Of a stretch of DNA of 64,000 bases, positions 26,567 through 34,974 are shown one piece after another; positions within the stretch are counted from its first letter, which is position 1, and every line of letters begins with the position of its first letter. A program made the position numbers and the translations under genes. Under the pieces are notes generated by a model that was not told where the DNA came from, made no database searches, and worked only from the letters and a program-made list of their open reading frames with translations. Source of the DNA: Deltaproteobacteria bacterium (GTDB lineage Bacteria > Desulfobacterota > Desulfobacteria > Desulfobacterales > Desulfatibacillaceae); the NCBI GenBank assembly GCA_016235345.1, contig JACRLG010000013.1:1-64000 (forward strand), written 5' to 3'.

Positions 26567-27391
26567 TTAGCGCCAGTGGATGACCGGGGCCTTTCTTGCG
26601 GGCATCCGGCTATACTTGAACTTGGGATGCCCAAGCATCACCGCGCCGAAAATTTCGTGTTTTTCGGGCAGTTGCATGGCCTCTTTCAGGGGCTTCCACA
26701 ATCTTGAAGCGGCTATGAAGTACCCGGCCCAGCAGGTGCCGAGGCCCAGGCTGGGGGCCGCAAGTTCCATTGTGGTGGTGGCGATGACGCAGGCGTCCGG
26801 GGCCATGGTGGAGCCCTTTTCCCCGCAGGCCGCCACCAGGGCTGGCGCACCGCGCAGGATGGCGTCGAAGCCGAAATCCCAGGCCATTGTCATGATGTCC
26901 ATGTGCATGGTCTTGGCGAAATCAGGGTGGCTCTTCATGACGCTTTTGCACCAGTCTATCACGTGCGCGGCCAGGGCCTTCACCTTTTCCTGGTCCAGGA
27001 CCACCAGCCAGCTCACGGGCTGGGAGTTGTGGCCCGACTGGGCGTAGCGGGCGATGTCTATGAGCCTTGCCGCCTCGTCCCTGGTGACCGGCTTGTCGGT
27101 GAACTCCCTCACCGACCTGCGGGAGCGGATGAACTGTTCGGCCTGCTCGGCTGAAATCTTCAATTCCTTTTTTATGGGCGGGCAGCCTTCAACGGGCATG
27201 TCCCTGTGGCTGAAGGCCGCCGTGGGGCAGACGGCAACGCAATGGCCGCACCTTATGCAGGCCTCGTCGGCATTGGGGGCGGGGCCCGGAAAGGCTTCCT
27301 TGGAAGGCGGGCGGATTATGGCCATGGGGCAAACCATGGCGCAAAGCCCGTCCTTGTTGCACAGGGACTCGTCAACCGAAAAAAGCTCCAC
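26567..27391 (-). CDS. Ferredoxin-nitroreductase fusion protein
   Basis: 274 residues; starts with GTG at 27391, with AGGAGA upstream. Residues 8-60 form a two-[4Fe-4S] ferredoxin (CNKDGLCAMVCP and CIRCGHCVAVCP). From about 85, RSRRSVREFTDKPVT and GHNSQPVSWLVV are the FMN-binding nitroreductase signature. The C-terminal PSLGLGTCWAGYF loop and GHPKFKYSRMPAR complete the fold. Fusions like this pass electrons from ferredoxin to FMN to reduce unidentified electron acceptors and are common in anaerobes. Substrate unknown. The next gene is 13 bases upstream on the same strand, so the two may be cotranscribed, although the partner is a surface protein. Confidence 0.88.
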   Translation of the reverse strand: MELFSVDESLCNKDGLCAMVCPMAIIRPPSKEAFPGPAPNADEACIRCGHCVAVCPTAAFSHRDMPVEGCPPIKKELKISAEQAEQFIRSRRSVREFTDKPVTRDEAARLIDIARYAQSGHNSQPVSWLVVLDQEKVKALAAHVIDWCKSVMKSHPDFAKTMHMDIMTMAWDFGFDAILRGAPALVAACGEKGSTMAPDACVIATTTMELAAPSLGLGTCWAGYFIAASRLWKPLKEAMQLPEKHEIFGAVMLGHPKFKYSRMPARKAPVIHWR

Positions 27392-27404
27392 GAAAGAATG
27401 TCTC

Positions 27405-28958
27405 CTATCCGAAAATGGCGTTTATGAAACAGCCCCCGCTGTCGGGAAGAATCACCGTGAGTTCGTCTTCCACTATAGGGGTGGGAATGGACGGGCCTAT
27501 GGGGTCGGTGATTACGCCGTCGGCCACCCCGTCCGCATCGCCCCAGCCTCCGTCTATCAGGAGAACCCTGAAGGTGCGGCTGTTCACCTTGGTCACGTAA
27601 GCTGAGTAATCGTACCAGCCCGTGAAATAGCTCCACTTGTACCAGATATTGTTCGCCGGTGTGTCGTAGTTGAGCCGTAGGGTGGCAACCACCTGGGCTC
27701 CGATGGTTGGCGTCTTGATTTTAAAGGTGACAAGCCCCACGGGAAAGGTGCGCGGCGCGCTGCTTATGGCCGAGGACGGAAGAGCCTGGATGCTCTCGAT
27801 CTTGAACCCCTGATCCTTGTATTCGTTCAGGTCCACTCCGAAAAGCGCGTTTCCGGTAAAGGTTTTGACCACCTTTATGCGATCGGGCTCAAGGTTGTCG
27901 TCGGTATCGTTGCCGTTTAAGTCCGTGCCGTCCGGGGCCTGCTGCCAGGGAAGGATTCCCCTGCCGTTGTCAACCTTAAGGGACCAGACCTTGTTCGTGC
28001 GAAGCTGCTCAAGGTTGATGCCGCCCGCAACGTAAATGACATAGCCTTCGGAATCCGAACCCGCCAAAAAAGTTGTGTTGCCCGACACGCCTTCGGGCAG
28101 GGATTCTGAAATTTCCCAGGAAAGCCTAACAGCCGGATCGTAAATCGCCACGGCCTGGCTTGGGAAGGCCGCCATGCCCTGGTTGCCGCCGATCAGGAAA
28201 AACCTGTCCCTTACATTCGGAACAATGTGCCCTGTGGGAAAGCGCCTTGGTATTTTAATGGTTCCCATGTTTAAGGTGTACCAGGTATCGGTGCGAATGT
28301 TATAGGCAACCACGTTTCCGACCGGGCCGCTTGAGTTCTGCCCCCCCATCAGGTAGACGGTGCTTCCCGCAAGACCCATTGCCGGCCCCCCGGTCAGATA
28401 TTCGGCAGGAATGACGGTGGCTTCCCGCCAGGTCTTCAGGGCCGGGTTATAGGCAAGCACGCTCTGAACCAGGTTGCCGTTGTTGTCCGCGCCGCCGAAT
28501 ACGAAAATTTCCTGGCCCCAGATGGTGGTGGTGTAGGTTACGCAGTTTGCCTGGGCCGTCAACGGCAGTCTTGGGATTTCGTCGCTCAGTATCCCGGTGG
28601 CCGGGTCATAGCTCTTTTCGAAATGATCGATCAAAAGGCCGTTGAAATGCCCGCCGAACATGTAGAGTTTGCCGTTCGTCTCAGTTCCCGTTATGTCCCT
28701 CACCCCCGTTGCCTGGTTGACGGTGCTCCAGGTATTGGCTGCCGGATCGTATATTTCCAGCGAATTTACGAGGTTCGTTCCGTCATAGCCCCCGTAAACG
28801 TAAAACTTGCCGGAAAATGTCCCGGAAGCGCTGCCGTCTCTGGCCACGTTCATGGGCGCACGGGCGGTCCAGGCGGCCCAAGCCCCGCTGGCCGCCATGA
28901 GGCAAACAACCAGGGCGATGACCGGATAAATCATTTTTTTGGCGGAGAAAAAGCGCAT
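27405..28958 (-). CDS. Exported kelch-repeat protein with choice-of-anchor U domain
   Basis: 517 residues from ATG 28958; a longer in-frame reading (from 29003) lacks a signal peptide at its start. Signal peptide RFFSAKKMIYPVIALVVCLMAASGAWA. Residues about 25-300 are kelch repeats of the form (YVYGGYDG, YMFGGHFNG, FVFGGADNNG, YLMGGQNSS, FLIGGNQG) that form a six-bladed propeller. About 390-510 match a choice-of-anchor U domain (SGP...GW.DYSAYV.KVN.RTFRVLLIDGGWGDADGVADGVI). The C-terminus ends SGGCFINAIFG, close to the GGCFIATAAYG-type C-terminal cysteine motif of many secreted proteins in this phylum, but very short. Likely cell-surface or secreted; ligand unknown. Confidence 0.8.
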   Translation of the reverse strand: MRFFSAKKMIYPVIALVVCLMAASGAWAAWTARAPMNVARDGSASGTFSGKFYVYGGYDGTNLVNSLEIYDPAANTWSTVNQATGVRDITGTETNGKLYMFGGHFNGLLIDHFEKSYDPATGILSDEIPRLPLTAQANCVTYTTTIWGQEIFVFGGADNNGNLVQSVLAYNPALKTWREATVIPAEYLTGGPAMGLAGSTVYLMGGQNSSGPVGNVVAYNIRTDTWYTLNMGTIKIPRRFPTGHIVPNVRDRFFLIGGNQGMAAFPSQAVAIYDPAVRLSWEISESLPEGVSGNTTFLAGSDSEGYVIYVAGGINLEQLRTNKVWSLKVDNGRGILPWQQAPDGTDLNGNDTDDNLEPDRIKVVKTFTGNALFGVDLNEYKDQGFKIESIQALPSSAISSAPRTFPVGLVTFKIKTPTIGAQVVATLRLNYDTPANNIWYKWSYFTGWYDYSAYVTKVNSRTFRVLLIDGGWGDADGVADGVITDPIGPSIPTPIVEDELTVILPDSGGCFINAIFG

Positions 28959-29109
28959 GTCTGGCCCTTTCCGAGAGGCTGTGGTTTTCGGCCTGCGGCC
29001 CAAAGGATGGTTGTTTAGAGTCGAAATCAGGCTGTTCAGGGTTTCCGGGCGGGCGACAGGCCATCTTCCGGGTTTGCTTTTAAGCCTCCAGACGCCCCAA
29101 GGTCCTCCG

Positions 29110-29670
29110 TCAAAAATCCTTTGGCCCGAAAATGACCGGCGGCTGGGCGGCTGGAGAACTTTTGGCCGGCGCGGGTTTGGCCGCAGGGGCCTTTGATTCG
29201 GGCGCAGTCCTGGAATCCGCCTTGGGCGGCGCTGACTCCTTTTTGGTTGGGGGCGCAGCCGGGGGGTCCGCCTTCTTTTTTTGCGGCGGCTTGGGTTTGG
29301 GTAAAAATTCCTGCACGAAACTCAATGGCATGGGCTTTTCGGTTTTGAGCAATTCCCTTGGGATGACCAGCTTCTCGTCTATTTCAATCTGGTTGGGGTT
29401 CATGCCTGGGTTCGCCTTGGCGATTTCCTCCCAGTTGCTCATTTGTCCCGTGTACCATTGAGCGATGATGGACAGGGTTTCACCCGGATATTTCACCGTA
29501 TGGATATAGGGTGCGGGCTTTTGGGGGCCGGCTGAGGGAGGGGCGGCCACTTTGGTTGCCTTGCCCCGGCCCGGGGCCCCGCCGGGCTGCCTGGCGCCGC
29601 AGCCCAAAACGCCGGAGATGAAAACCACAGCACAGACTGCCGCAGCCAGAATGACCAGGGCGCGGCGCAT
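29110..29670 (-). CDS. LysM lipoprotein
   Basis: 186 residues. I take the ATG at 29670, giving the signal MRRALVILAAAVCAVVFISGVLGC with lipobox SGVLGC; the in-frame ATG at 29700 would put ten residues inside the kinase gene. The LysM domain follows at about 55-105 (HTVKYPGETLSIIAQWY and LVIPRELL). The rest is a Pro/Ala/Lys-rich, low-complexity tail. LysM binds peptidoglycan N-acetylglucosamine. The ATG overlaps the stop of the upstream kinase gene (TGATG), so translation is coupled, suggesting a shared role in cell-wall sensing. Confidence 0.8.
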   Translation of the reverse strand: MRRALVILAAAVCAVVFISGVLGCGARQPGGAPGRGKATKVAAPPSAGPQKPAPYIHTVKYPGETLSIIAQWYTGQMSNWEEIAKANPGMNPNQIEIDEKLVIPRELLKTEKPMPLSFVQEFLPKPKPPQKKKADPPAAPPTKKESAPPKADSRTAPESKAPAAKPAPAKSSPAAQPPVIFGPKDF

Positions 29671-31439
29671 CAGGCTTGGGGATTTTGCGATTTCAACCAT
29701 TTTAGGTACTCTTTGGCCTCAGAGTTTTGAGGATTTAGGGAAACGGCCTTTTCCAGATTTTTCAAACTTTCCTGCCGTTTGCCCATTTTGTCCTGTACCG
29801 CAGCCAGGTTGGTCAGAACCTCGTCCAGAAAGGGCGGTGTAAGCCTGGCCGCCTTTTCATAAAAGGATTCCGCCTTTGGATAGTCGCCCGTCACCGCATA
29901 GATGTAACCCAGGTTGAAAAAAGCCTGGACAAACCCGGGGTTTATCCTTGTCACCGTGCCGAATTCATCGATGGCCTTTTTGTAATCCTTTTTGGCAAGA
30001 TGAATCCTGCCAAGAAGGAACCGGGCGTCTATATCGGCGGGATTTAGCGTTACGGCCCTTTTCAGCATGGCCTCCGCCGAACCTGTTTCTTTCATATTAT
30101 AATGCCTGCGAGCCTCTTCCACAAGGGCCCTGGCGTGCGCCGGAACATGGGCGGGATGCTTCGCAGGGTCAAGCCTGGCCGCCTCATCGAAAAGAGAGAC
30201 CGCCTCTGTATAATTTTGTTGTTCCAGGGCCAGCAGTGCAGGTTGCCAGTGGTCTTCGCCAGTATCCAGAAGAAAGTAAACCGCAGCCCCTACAATGGAC
30301 ATGAGAATTACAGCAATTATCGACCATTTGGCCCTCGCCCTTCCCTGCTTTTTACGCAGGTCCCGGACCACCTCCTCGTCGGAAAAAAGCGTGCCGTCTT
30401 TGTCCTGTTTTTCAGCCACCTTTACCGTTGTGGCCTCCCGAGGCTCTTCCGCATTGCAGCCAGGCGATTCGCAGGACTCATTTTTAAGCACGAAACGCTT
30501 GGTTTTTTCCTCCTCCTCTATCTGCTCGGAGTAAAGCTCCTGCATGTAGTGGGCCAGAGTGCGTGTGGAGCCCCGGAAATTGAGGGCAAAAGCGGCTTCC
30601 TCGACGTCCGCCAGCATCTGGCCGCAACTCTGGTAGCGATGGTCCGGGTCAGGCTCCAGCGCCTTTTGAAGAATATCGAGGATCATGGGATCGATGTCCG
30701 GCTTGACGATTTGGGCAGGCACGTAGTCAGCCTCCCTGACCTTTGCCAGCACCTGCATCGTCTCTCCCGTGAACATGCGGCTTCCGGTTATCATTTCATA
30801 AAACAGGATGCCCACCGAAAAAATGTCCGAGCGGTGATCGATTTCCTTGCCCTGGGCCTGCTCCGGCGACATGTATGCCAGCTTGCCCTTGATTATCCCG
30901 GTCTGTGTCGTGGTGTTCTTGCTGGACGCCTTGGCCACGCCGAAATCAACGATTTTGACTGTTCCGTCGTAGGATATGAAGATGTTCGGCGGGCTTATGT
31001 CCCTGTGGATTATCTTGAGCGGTATGCCGGACAGGTCGGTCAGCGAGTGGGAATAGTCCAGGCCGTCGCACACCCGCCCTATGATGAAAAGCGCGTGGTC
31101 CGGGGAAATCTCAATTTTCCTGATGGCGGCCCTGTCCATCACCATGCGCAGGTTTTTGCCGAAAAGGTACTCCATGGCGATGAAATAATCGTTCTCCATG
31201 GTGCCGAAATCATAGATGCGGATGATGTTTTCATGCTGAAGAAAGGCGGCGAGCTTGGCCTCGTCGATGAAGGAGTCAACGAGTTCCTTTTCAACGGCAA
31301 GGTGGGGCAGTATCTTCTTGATGGCGATGAGCTTTTGAAAGCCCTCGTCGCCTGTCATCTTGGCTCGGTAGAGCTGGGCCATTCCGCCCGTGGCGATCTG
31401 GTCCAGCAGCAGGTATTTTCCAAACCTTACAGGTTCCAT
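29670..31439 (-). CDS. Membrane Ser/Thr protein kinase with TPR repeats
   Basis: 589 residues from ATG 31439 (MEPVRFGKYLLLDQIATGGMA); a TTG at 31523 would add 28 residues with no ribosome site. The kinase is complete: glycine-rich loop near residue 13, IAIKK lysine, catalytic HRDISPPN, DFGVAK and YMSPEQ. Near residue 375 a membrane segment WSIIAVILMSIVGAAVYFLL links to a periplasmic region with four TPRs (LFDEAARLDP, MLKRAVTLNP, ARFLLGRIHL, FYEKAARLTP). This is a PknB-like sensor kinase with periplasmic TPRs rather than PASTA domains. It is translationally coupled to the LysM lipoprotein. Targets unknown. Confidence 0.85.
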   Translation of the reverse strand: MEPVRFGKYLLLDQIATGGMAQLYRAKMTGDEGFQKLIAIKKILPHLAVEKELVDSFIDEAKLAAFLQHENIIRIYDFGTMENDYFIAMEYLFGKNLRMVMDRAAIRKIEISPDHALFIIGRVCDGLDYSHSLTDLSGIPLKIIHRDISPPNIFISYDGTVKIVDFGVAKASSKNTTTQTGIIKGKLAYMSPEQAQGKEIDHRSDIFSVGILFYEMITGSRMFTGETMQVLAKVREADYVPAQIVKPDIDPMILDILQKALEPDPDHRYQSCGQMLADVEEAAFALNFRGSTRTLAHYMQELYSEQIEEEEKTKRFVLKNESCESPGCNAEEPREATTVKVAEKQDKDGTLFSDEEVVRDLRKKQGRARAKWSIIAVILMSIVGAAVYFLLDTGEDHWQPALLALEQQNYTEAVSLFDEAARLDPAKHPAHVPAHARALVEEARRHYNMKETGSAEAMLKRAVTLNPADIDARFLLGRIHLAKKDYKKAIDEFGTVTRINPGFVQAFFNLGYIYAVTGDYPKAESFYEKAARLTPPFLDEVLTNLAAVQDKMGKRQESLKNLEKAVSLNPQNSEAKEYLKWLKSQNPQA

Positions 31440-31740
31440 GTTTGGCAGACTGCCTGATGTGACGGTCAAAACGGTCGGTTGGCTTTCCGGGCGCCATCGG
31501 CCTCGTGAAATACATTGTTCCAAACTTTAGCATTATCACCGATGGACCCAAGGTTCCAGGGAAAAATGACAAATTGGGCAACAGCGATATACAATTGCGG
31601 CTAATACAACGGAATCATTATGAGGAAGCGCGAAAAACCTCCAGCCCAAACCAAACGGCGCGTTCGGAAAAATATCCGAACGCGCCGTTTGGTTAAATAG
31701 GGCTTTCGGCCAGAAAAGCGGGCCGACCTATAATTTCGCG
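31440..31740. other. Intergenic region with a long perfect inverted repeat
   Basis: Between the kinase start and the FadL-like stop, both on the minus strand. AACCAAACGGCGCGTTCGGA (31649-31668) and its exact complement (31675-31694) are separated by AAAATA, a 20-bp perfect stem. It may end transcription from the FadL-like gene, although no T-tract follows in the leftward direction. The rest of the stretch is AT-rich and may contain the kinase promoter. Confidence 0.55.
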
Positions 31741-33354
31741 CTAAAACTGATATGAAATACCGGCGGTTATGATCAATGCCTCGGTTTCCTGGTAAACGTC
31801 CAGGCCCGCGTATGGATTGTAAATCAGGCTGGTCAGTTCGCGGGTGTTCAGAAGCTGGCTGGTCGTACCGTCGTTCTGCTTGTAAGATATGTCCTCGCCT
31901 TTTACGACTGATATGCCCACATCCAGATTTGTGTCTCTTGTAAGCCTCACTCCGAAGCCCCCTGAGTAGAGAGTCAGGTCGGGCAGCGCGAACATAAGGT
32001 CTGCATAGGCCGGATTTACCGAAGAAGGCCGCTTTTCATAACCCAATCGCAGGGTCAGCCAGTCAGTGGGCATCACTTCCAGGCCAAAATGATAGTGAAC
32101 CGTATCCTTCATGTAACGGGGCAGCACCAACCGCTGGTTTCCGCCCGTATAACCTATGAGATAGGCAAGCTGCATGAGCTGGATATTCTGGTCAAATTGG
32201 AAGATGTTCGCTTCCATGGATGACCACTGAATCCAGTTGACGTCGGCCAGAAGCTTCAGCTGCTTGATGGGCTTAAGCATTATGCCGCCCTGCACCCGCC
32301 TTGGAAACTCGAATTCTATATTCGCCCTGCCCCTCTGATAATCGAGGGCGCCGGTTGTGGGAAGGCCGAGGGCTTCGGAGATGATGGCCATCAGGTCGTT
32401 GGCCACAAGCCAGTCCATCAGGTTCTGGAAACGCTGGCCATAGCTCAGTGTGTAGGTTCCAGAAAACTTGGCCCGGCTTTCACTCTGGTAGCAAATACCT
32501 GCGGCGAACCAATCCTTGGGCTCCCAAAGAAGGCCGACATTGTAGGATGTGGTGAGATTGTCCTGAAGATTGTCTGCGGTCATGCGCCCCTGGCTTTCGA
32601 ACGGATCGAGACCTCCGCCGAACAGGGGAAACGGAATAAGGCCAAGGGTGAGAATGTCCGGCAGGCCCTTGGTCAACTCGCCGAGAACGCCGGTCAGGGC
32701 CACCAGATCATTGGGAGCCCTCATTTCCATGCGCACGCCCATTGCGCCGGACCCGATGCCTATGGACAAACCCGCCGAAAGCGTATCGGTGATTTTGTAG
32801 GCAATGCCGGGCGAAATAACCAGCCGTTGCTGGTACAGGTACTGCGCGTCGTAGATGACGCCGGAAGGAGGCCATTCAAGACCCACGGCAAAGGGAGCGT
32901 AAAGAGCCGCGCCCACCGCCCAGCGTTCACCGGACGGATGCCAGCCATAGCCGACGTTGGGCGCAACGAGAAATCCCAAAGAGGCGGGACCTGAAAAAGG
33001 TATGTTGATGCCTGCGCCAATGGTTTCAGCGCTGGTTCCGGCAACGGGATCATAATCGTAACCGAAAAAGTCATCCCATCCCGGAGGGGCTTCAAAACGG
33101 GCCTTTATCCCGAAATTGGCGTATGTCGTACCCAGGTCGAGCTGTTTTCCCCTTATGCGCGTGAGCCCGGCCGGATTGTAATGAACCGACATCGATCCCG
33201 GAGGGTCTGCAGACAAGGCGTTGCCCAGGGAAATTCCCTTGGGGCAGATGGCCATTTGCTCGTGCATGGCCGCCTGGATGGATGCAACCGGCAAGCATAA
33301 GGCGGCCAACACCACGACCACCGACTTCAACGGTTTTTTGAAGGCAGATAACAC
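31741..33354 (-). CDS. FadL/OMPP1-type outer-membrane transporter
   Basis: About 537 residues from GTG 33354, chosen so that the signal peptide begins LSAFKKPLKSVVVVLAALCLPVASIQA; a TTG at 33399 would extend it by 15. The mature start, ISLGNALSADPPGSMSVHYNPAGLTRIRGKQ, carries the NPAGL signature of the FadL/TodX family. The rest is a 14-strand barrel with long loops, ending SYQF with a terminal Phe. FadL proteins import hydrophobic molecules across the outer membrane. It is the last gene of the four-small-protein, C39-peptidase, barrel series, though 185 bases separate it from the next gene upstream. Confidence 0.8.
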   Translation of the reverse strand: MLSAFKKPLKSVVVVLAALCLPVASIQAAMHEQMAICPKGISLGNALSADPPGSMSVHYNPAGLTRIRGKQLDLGTTYANFGIKARFEAPPGWDDFFGYDYDPVAGTSAETIGAGINIPFSGPASLGFLVAPNVGYGWHPSGERWAVGAALYAPFAVGLEWPPSGVIYDAQYLYQQRLVISPGIAYKITDTLSAGLSIGIGSGAMGVRMEMRAPNDLVALTGVLGELTKGLPDILTLGLIPFPLFGGGLDPFESQGRMTADNLQDNLTTSYNVGLLWEPKDWFAAGICYQSESRAKFSGTYTLSYGQRFQNLMDWLVANDLMAIISEALGLPTTGALDYQRGRANIEFEFPRRVQGGIMLKPIKQLKLLADVNWIQWSSMEANIFQFDQNIQLMQLAYLIGYTGGNQRLVLPRYMKDTVHYHFGLEVMPTDWLTLRLGYEKRPSSVNPAYADLMFALPDLTLYSGGFGVRLTRDTNLDVGISVVKGEDISYKQNDGTTSQLLNTRELTSLIYNPYAGLDVYQETEALIITAGISYQF

Positions 33355-33539
33355 GCGTTCAATCCCAGGCCCGCAAAGGTCATTAAAATGAAGCTGCAAA
33401 AAACCGGACGGTTATCCATGTCGCCCGAAAAAAGCAGGCGCCATTTCAAGATATGTTGCGCCTATGCCTCCGAACCGGAACTTTTGCATGATTAGCCATG
33501 AAAGCCTGCTTCAATTCGGTCCTCTCCTCCGAACGCCAG

Positions 33540-34610
33540 CTACAGCGTGAAATCAAAGGGGATGGAAACCATCAGGGAATAGTCTTCCAGGCCCACGAGG
33601 CCATAGCCCAGGCTTATGTTCAGACTGGATTTGGGGGTGATGCGCCATCCGCTGCCGATTATGAACGAAGCTGATGATGATTCGTCCGACTCGTAAAGAA
33701 ACCCGTTTACAACGAATTCGGTTGCAGCCGCATGGGAGGCGCTGAAACGGAAGGTGACGGAAGTGTTATACGACAGGGCGAATCCGATGCCCATTGCGTA
33801 ACTGAATCCATAACCGGGCTTGACCTCCTGGAGCACGGTCCCGTAACGCAGCTGGTTCAATCCGTCAACATCCAGGGAATATGTCAATCCGAAACCGCCG
33901 AAGGCTATGACGGGATCGATGACTTTGCTGATGTTCAAGCCCACGTTGAAGGTGTGAAGGCCGGAGCCGGTGGAAAGCTCCTTGGCGATGTCAACCTTAT
34001 AGGGGCTTCTGCCGGAAGGAGCGGTATATCCTAAAGACACCAGCACTGCCGGCTGATATTCCGCCTCCCTGGCCAGCTGCCAGGAAGCGCCGAATGAAGC
34101 ATCGCCGAGATCGGATTCCTGCATCGAGGTGCCGGATTTCTGATACTTGAACACGAAAGGAATGGACGCATTTATTGACAGCCTGGGCAACAATCCGTAG
34201 CTCAGGCCAAGACTGTTGACGAAGTTGAAATAAGTCTCCCTTTCAATGTCCAGCTCGGATGAAACCCTGTCGTATGAAGAATGCGTATAGCTCAGGCTGT
34301 AGCGCATTTCTATTGTGCGCTGCTTCAAAAGCACGTACTTGGCCGCTTCATCCTCTGAAGCCTTCAGGACATCCTCGGTTCTGTCCTTTTGCTCCTGGTC
34401 CTTGTCCGTAGGCATGAGCGCAGTTCTAGCCTCGGCTTCTTTTTTATAGAATTCGAGCTCTTCCTCCATTGCCTGGACGCGCTTTTGAAGAGCTCTTACG
34501 GGGTCTTCCCTCTGTACAGCCGGGCTTTCCCCTTCCTCGCATTGGGCCGTGTTTCCCCAAAAAAGGAAGAAACACAGGCAAAGAGCCGGAAATATGAGTT
34601 TGCGTGACAA
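33540..34610 (-). CDS. Coiled-coil plus beta-barrel outer-membrane protein (FapF-like)
   Basis: 356 residues from TTG 34610; AAGGAG sits seven bases upstream and the signal peptide SRKLIFPALCLCFFLFWGNTAQC follows at once. Residues about 35-85 are charged and predicted coiled coil (RALQKRVQAMEEELEFYKKEAE). From about 100 come alternating strands, rather like a 12-strand barrel, ending DYSLMVSIPFDFTL. In Pseudomonas Fap systems FapF has this same plan: coiled coil, then a barrel that forms a trimeric secretion pore for amyloid subunits. Here it directly follows a C39 peptidase gene, as FapF and FapD do in their locus. I infer an export pore. PF13557-type barrels share this shape, so substrate is not proven. 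Confidence 0.65.
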   Translation of the reverse strand: MSRKLIFPALCLCFFLFWGNTAQCEEGESPAVQREDPVRALQKRVQAMEEELEFYKKEAEARTALMPTDKDQEQKDRTEDVLKASEDEAAKYVLLKQRTIEMRYSLSYTHSSYDRVSSELDIERETYFNFVNSLGLSYGLLPRLSINASIPFVFKYQKSGTSMQESDLGDASFGASWQLAREAEYQPAVLVSLGYTAPSGRSPYKVDIAKELSTGSGLHTFNVGLNISKVIDPVIAFGGFGLTYSLDVDGLNQLRYGTVLQEVKPGYGFSYAMGIGFALSYNTSVTFRFSASHAAATEFVVNGFLYESDESSSASFIIGSGWRITPKSSLNISLGYGLVGLEDYSLMVSIPFDFTL

Positions 34611-34974
34611 CCAGAGGCTCCTTTCGCTATGACGGACCAGGACGGGATCTCCTGTCAGAAACACTGCGCTTGTTCAAATACCTTCATGAAATTGACAGGA
34701 CAGTAAAATACCGTTTTGCTTCAAATGACAAGACAAAATATCGTGATTGCCCGACGATGAGCCTGCTCGCCTTCAGCCTTTATTACCAGGAACGCAATTT
34801 ATTTCCATTCTCCGCTTTACAGAAGATAATGGAGGTGGAAGGCCGGGATACTTCTTCCCGCATCGGGCTTTCCTTGAAAAAGGAAAAGAACCATGCTCCG
34901 CTTAATAACACCCCAGCAGGCAATACCGTTATCTTTGAACGGTCAGCGTTGAAATAGGGTGGCTGCGCTTTCGA
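34611..34974. other. Intergenic stretch between C39 peptidase and barrel gene
   Basis: 364 bases, more AT-rich than its surroundings. The C39 stop is at the right end and the barrel gene's start at the left. I see no confident small gene. A weak minus-strand promoter-like pair (TTGTCA with TTTTAC about 17 bases on) lies around 34700-34730, so the barrel gene may be transcribed separately. Confidence 0.3.

Noticed and set aside
34604-34957. Plus-strand reading frame of 117 residues between the barrel and C39 genes
   Set aside because: No homology pattern, no clear ribosome site, opposite strand to the series.
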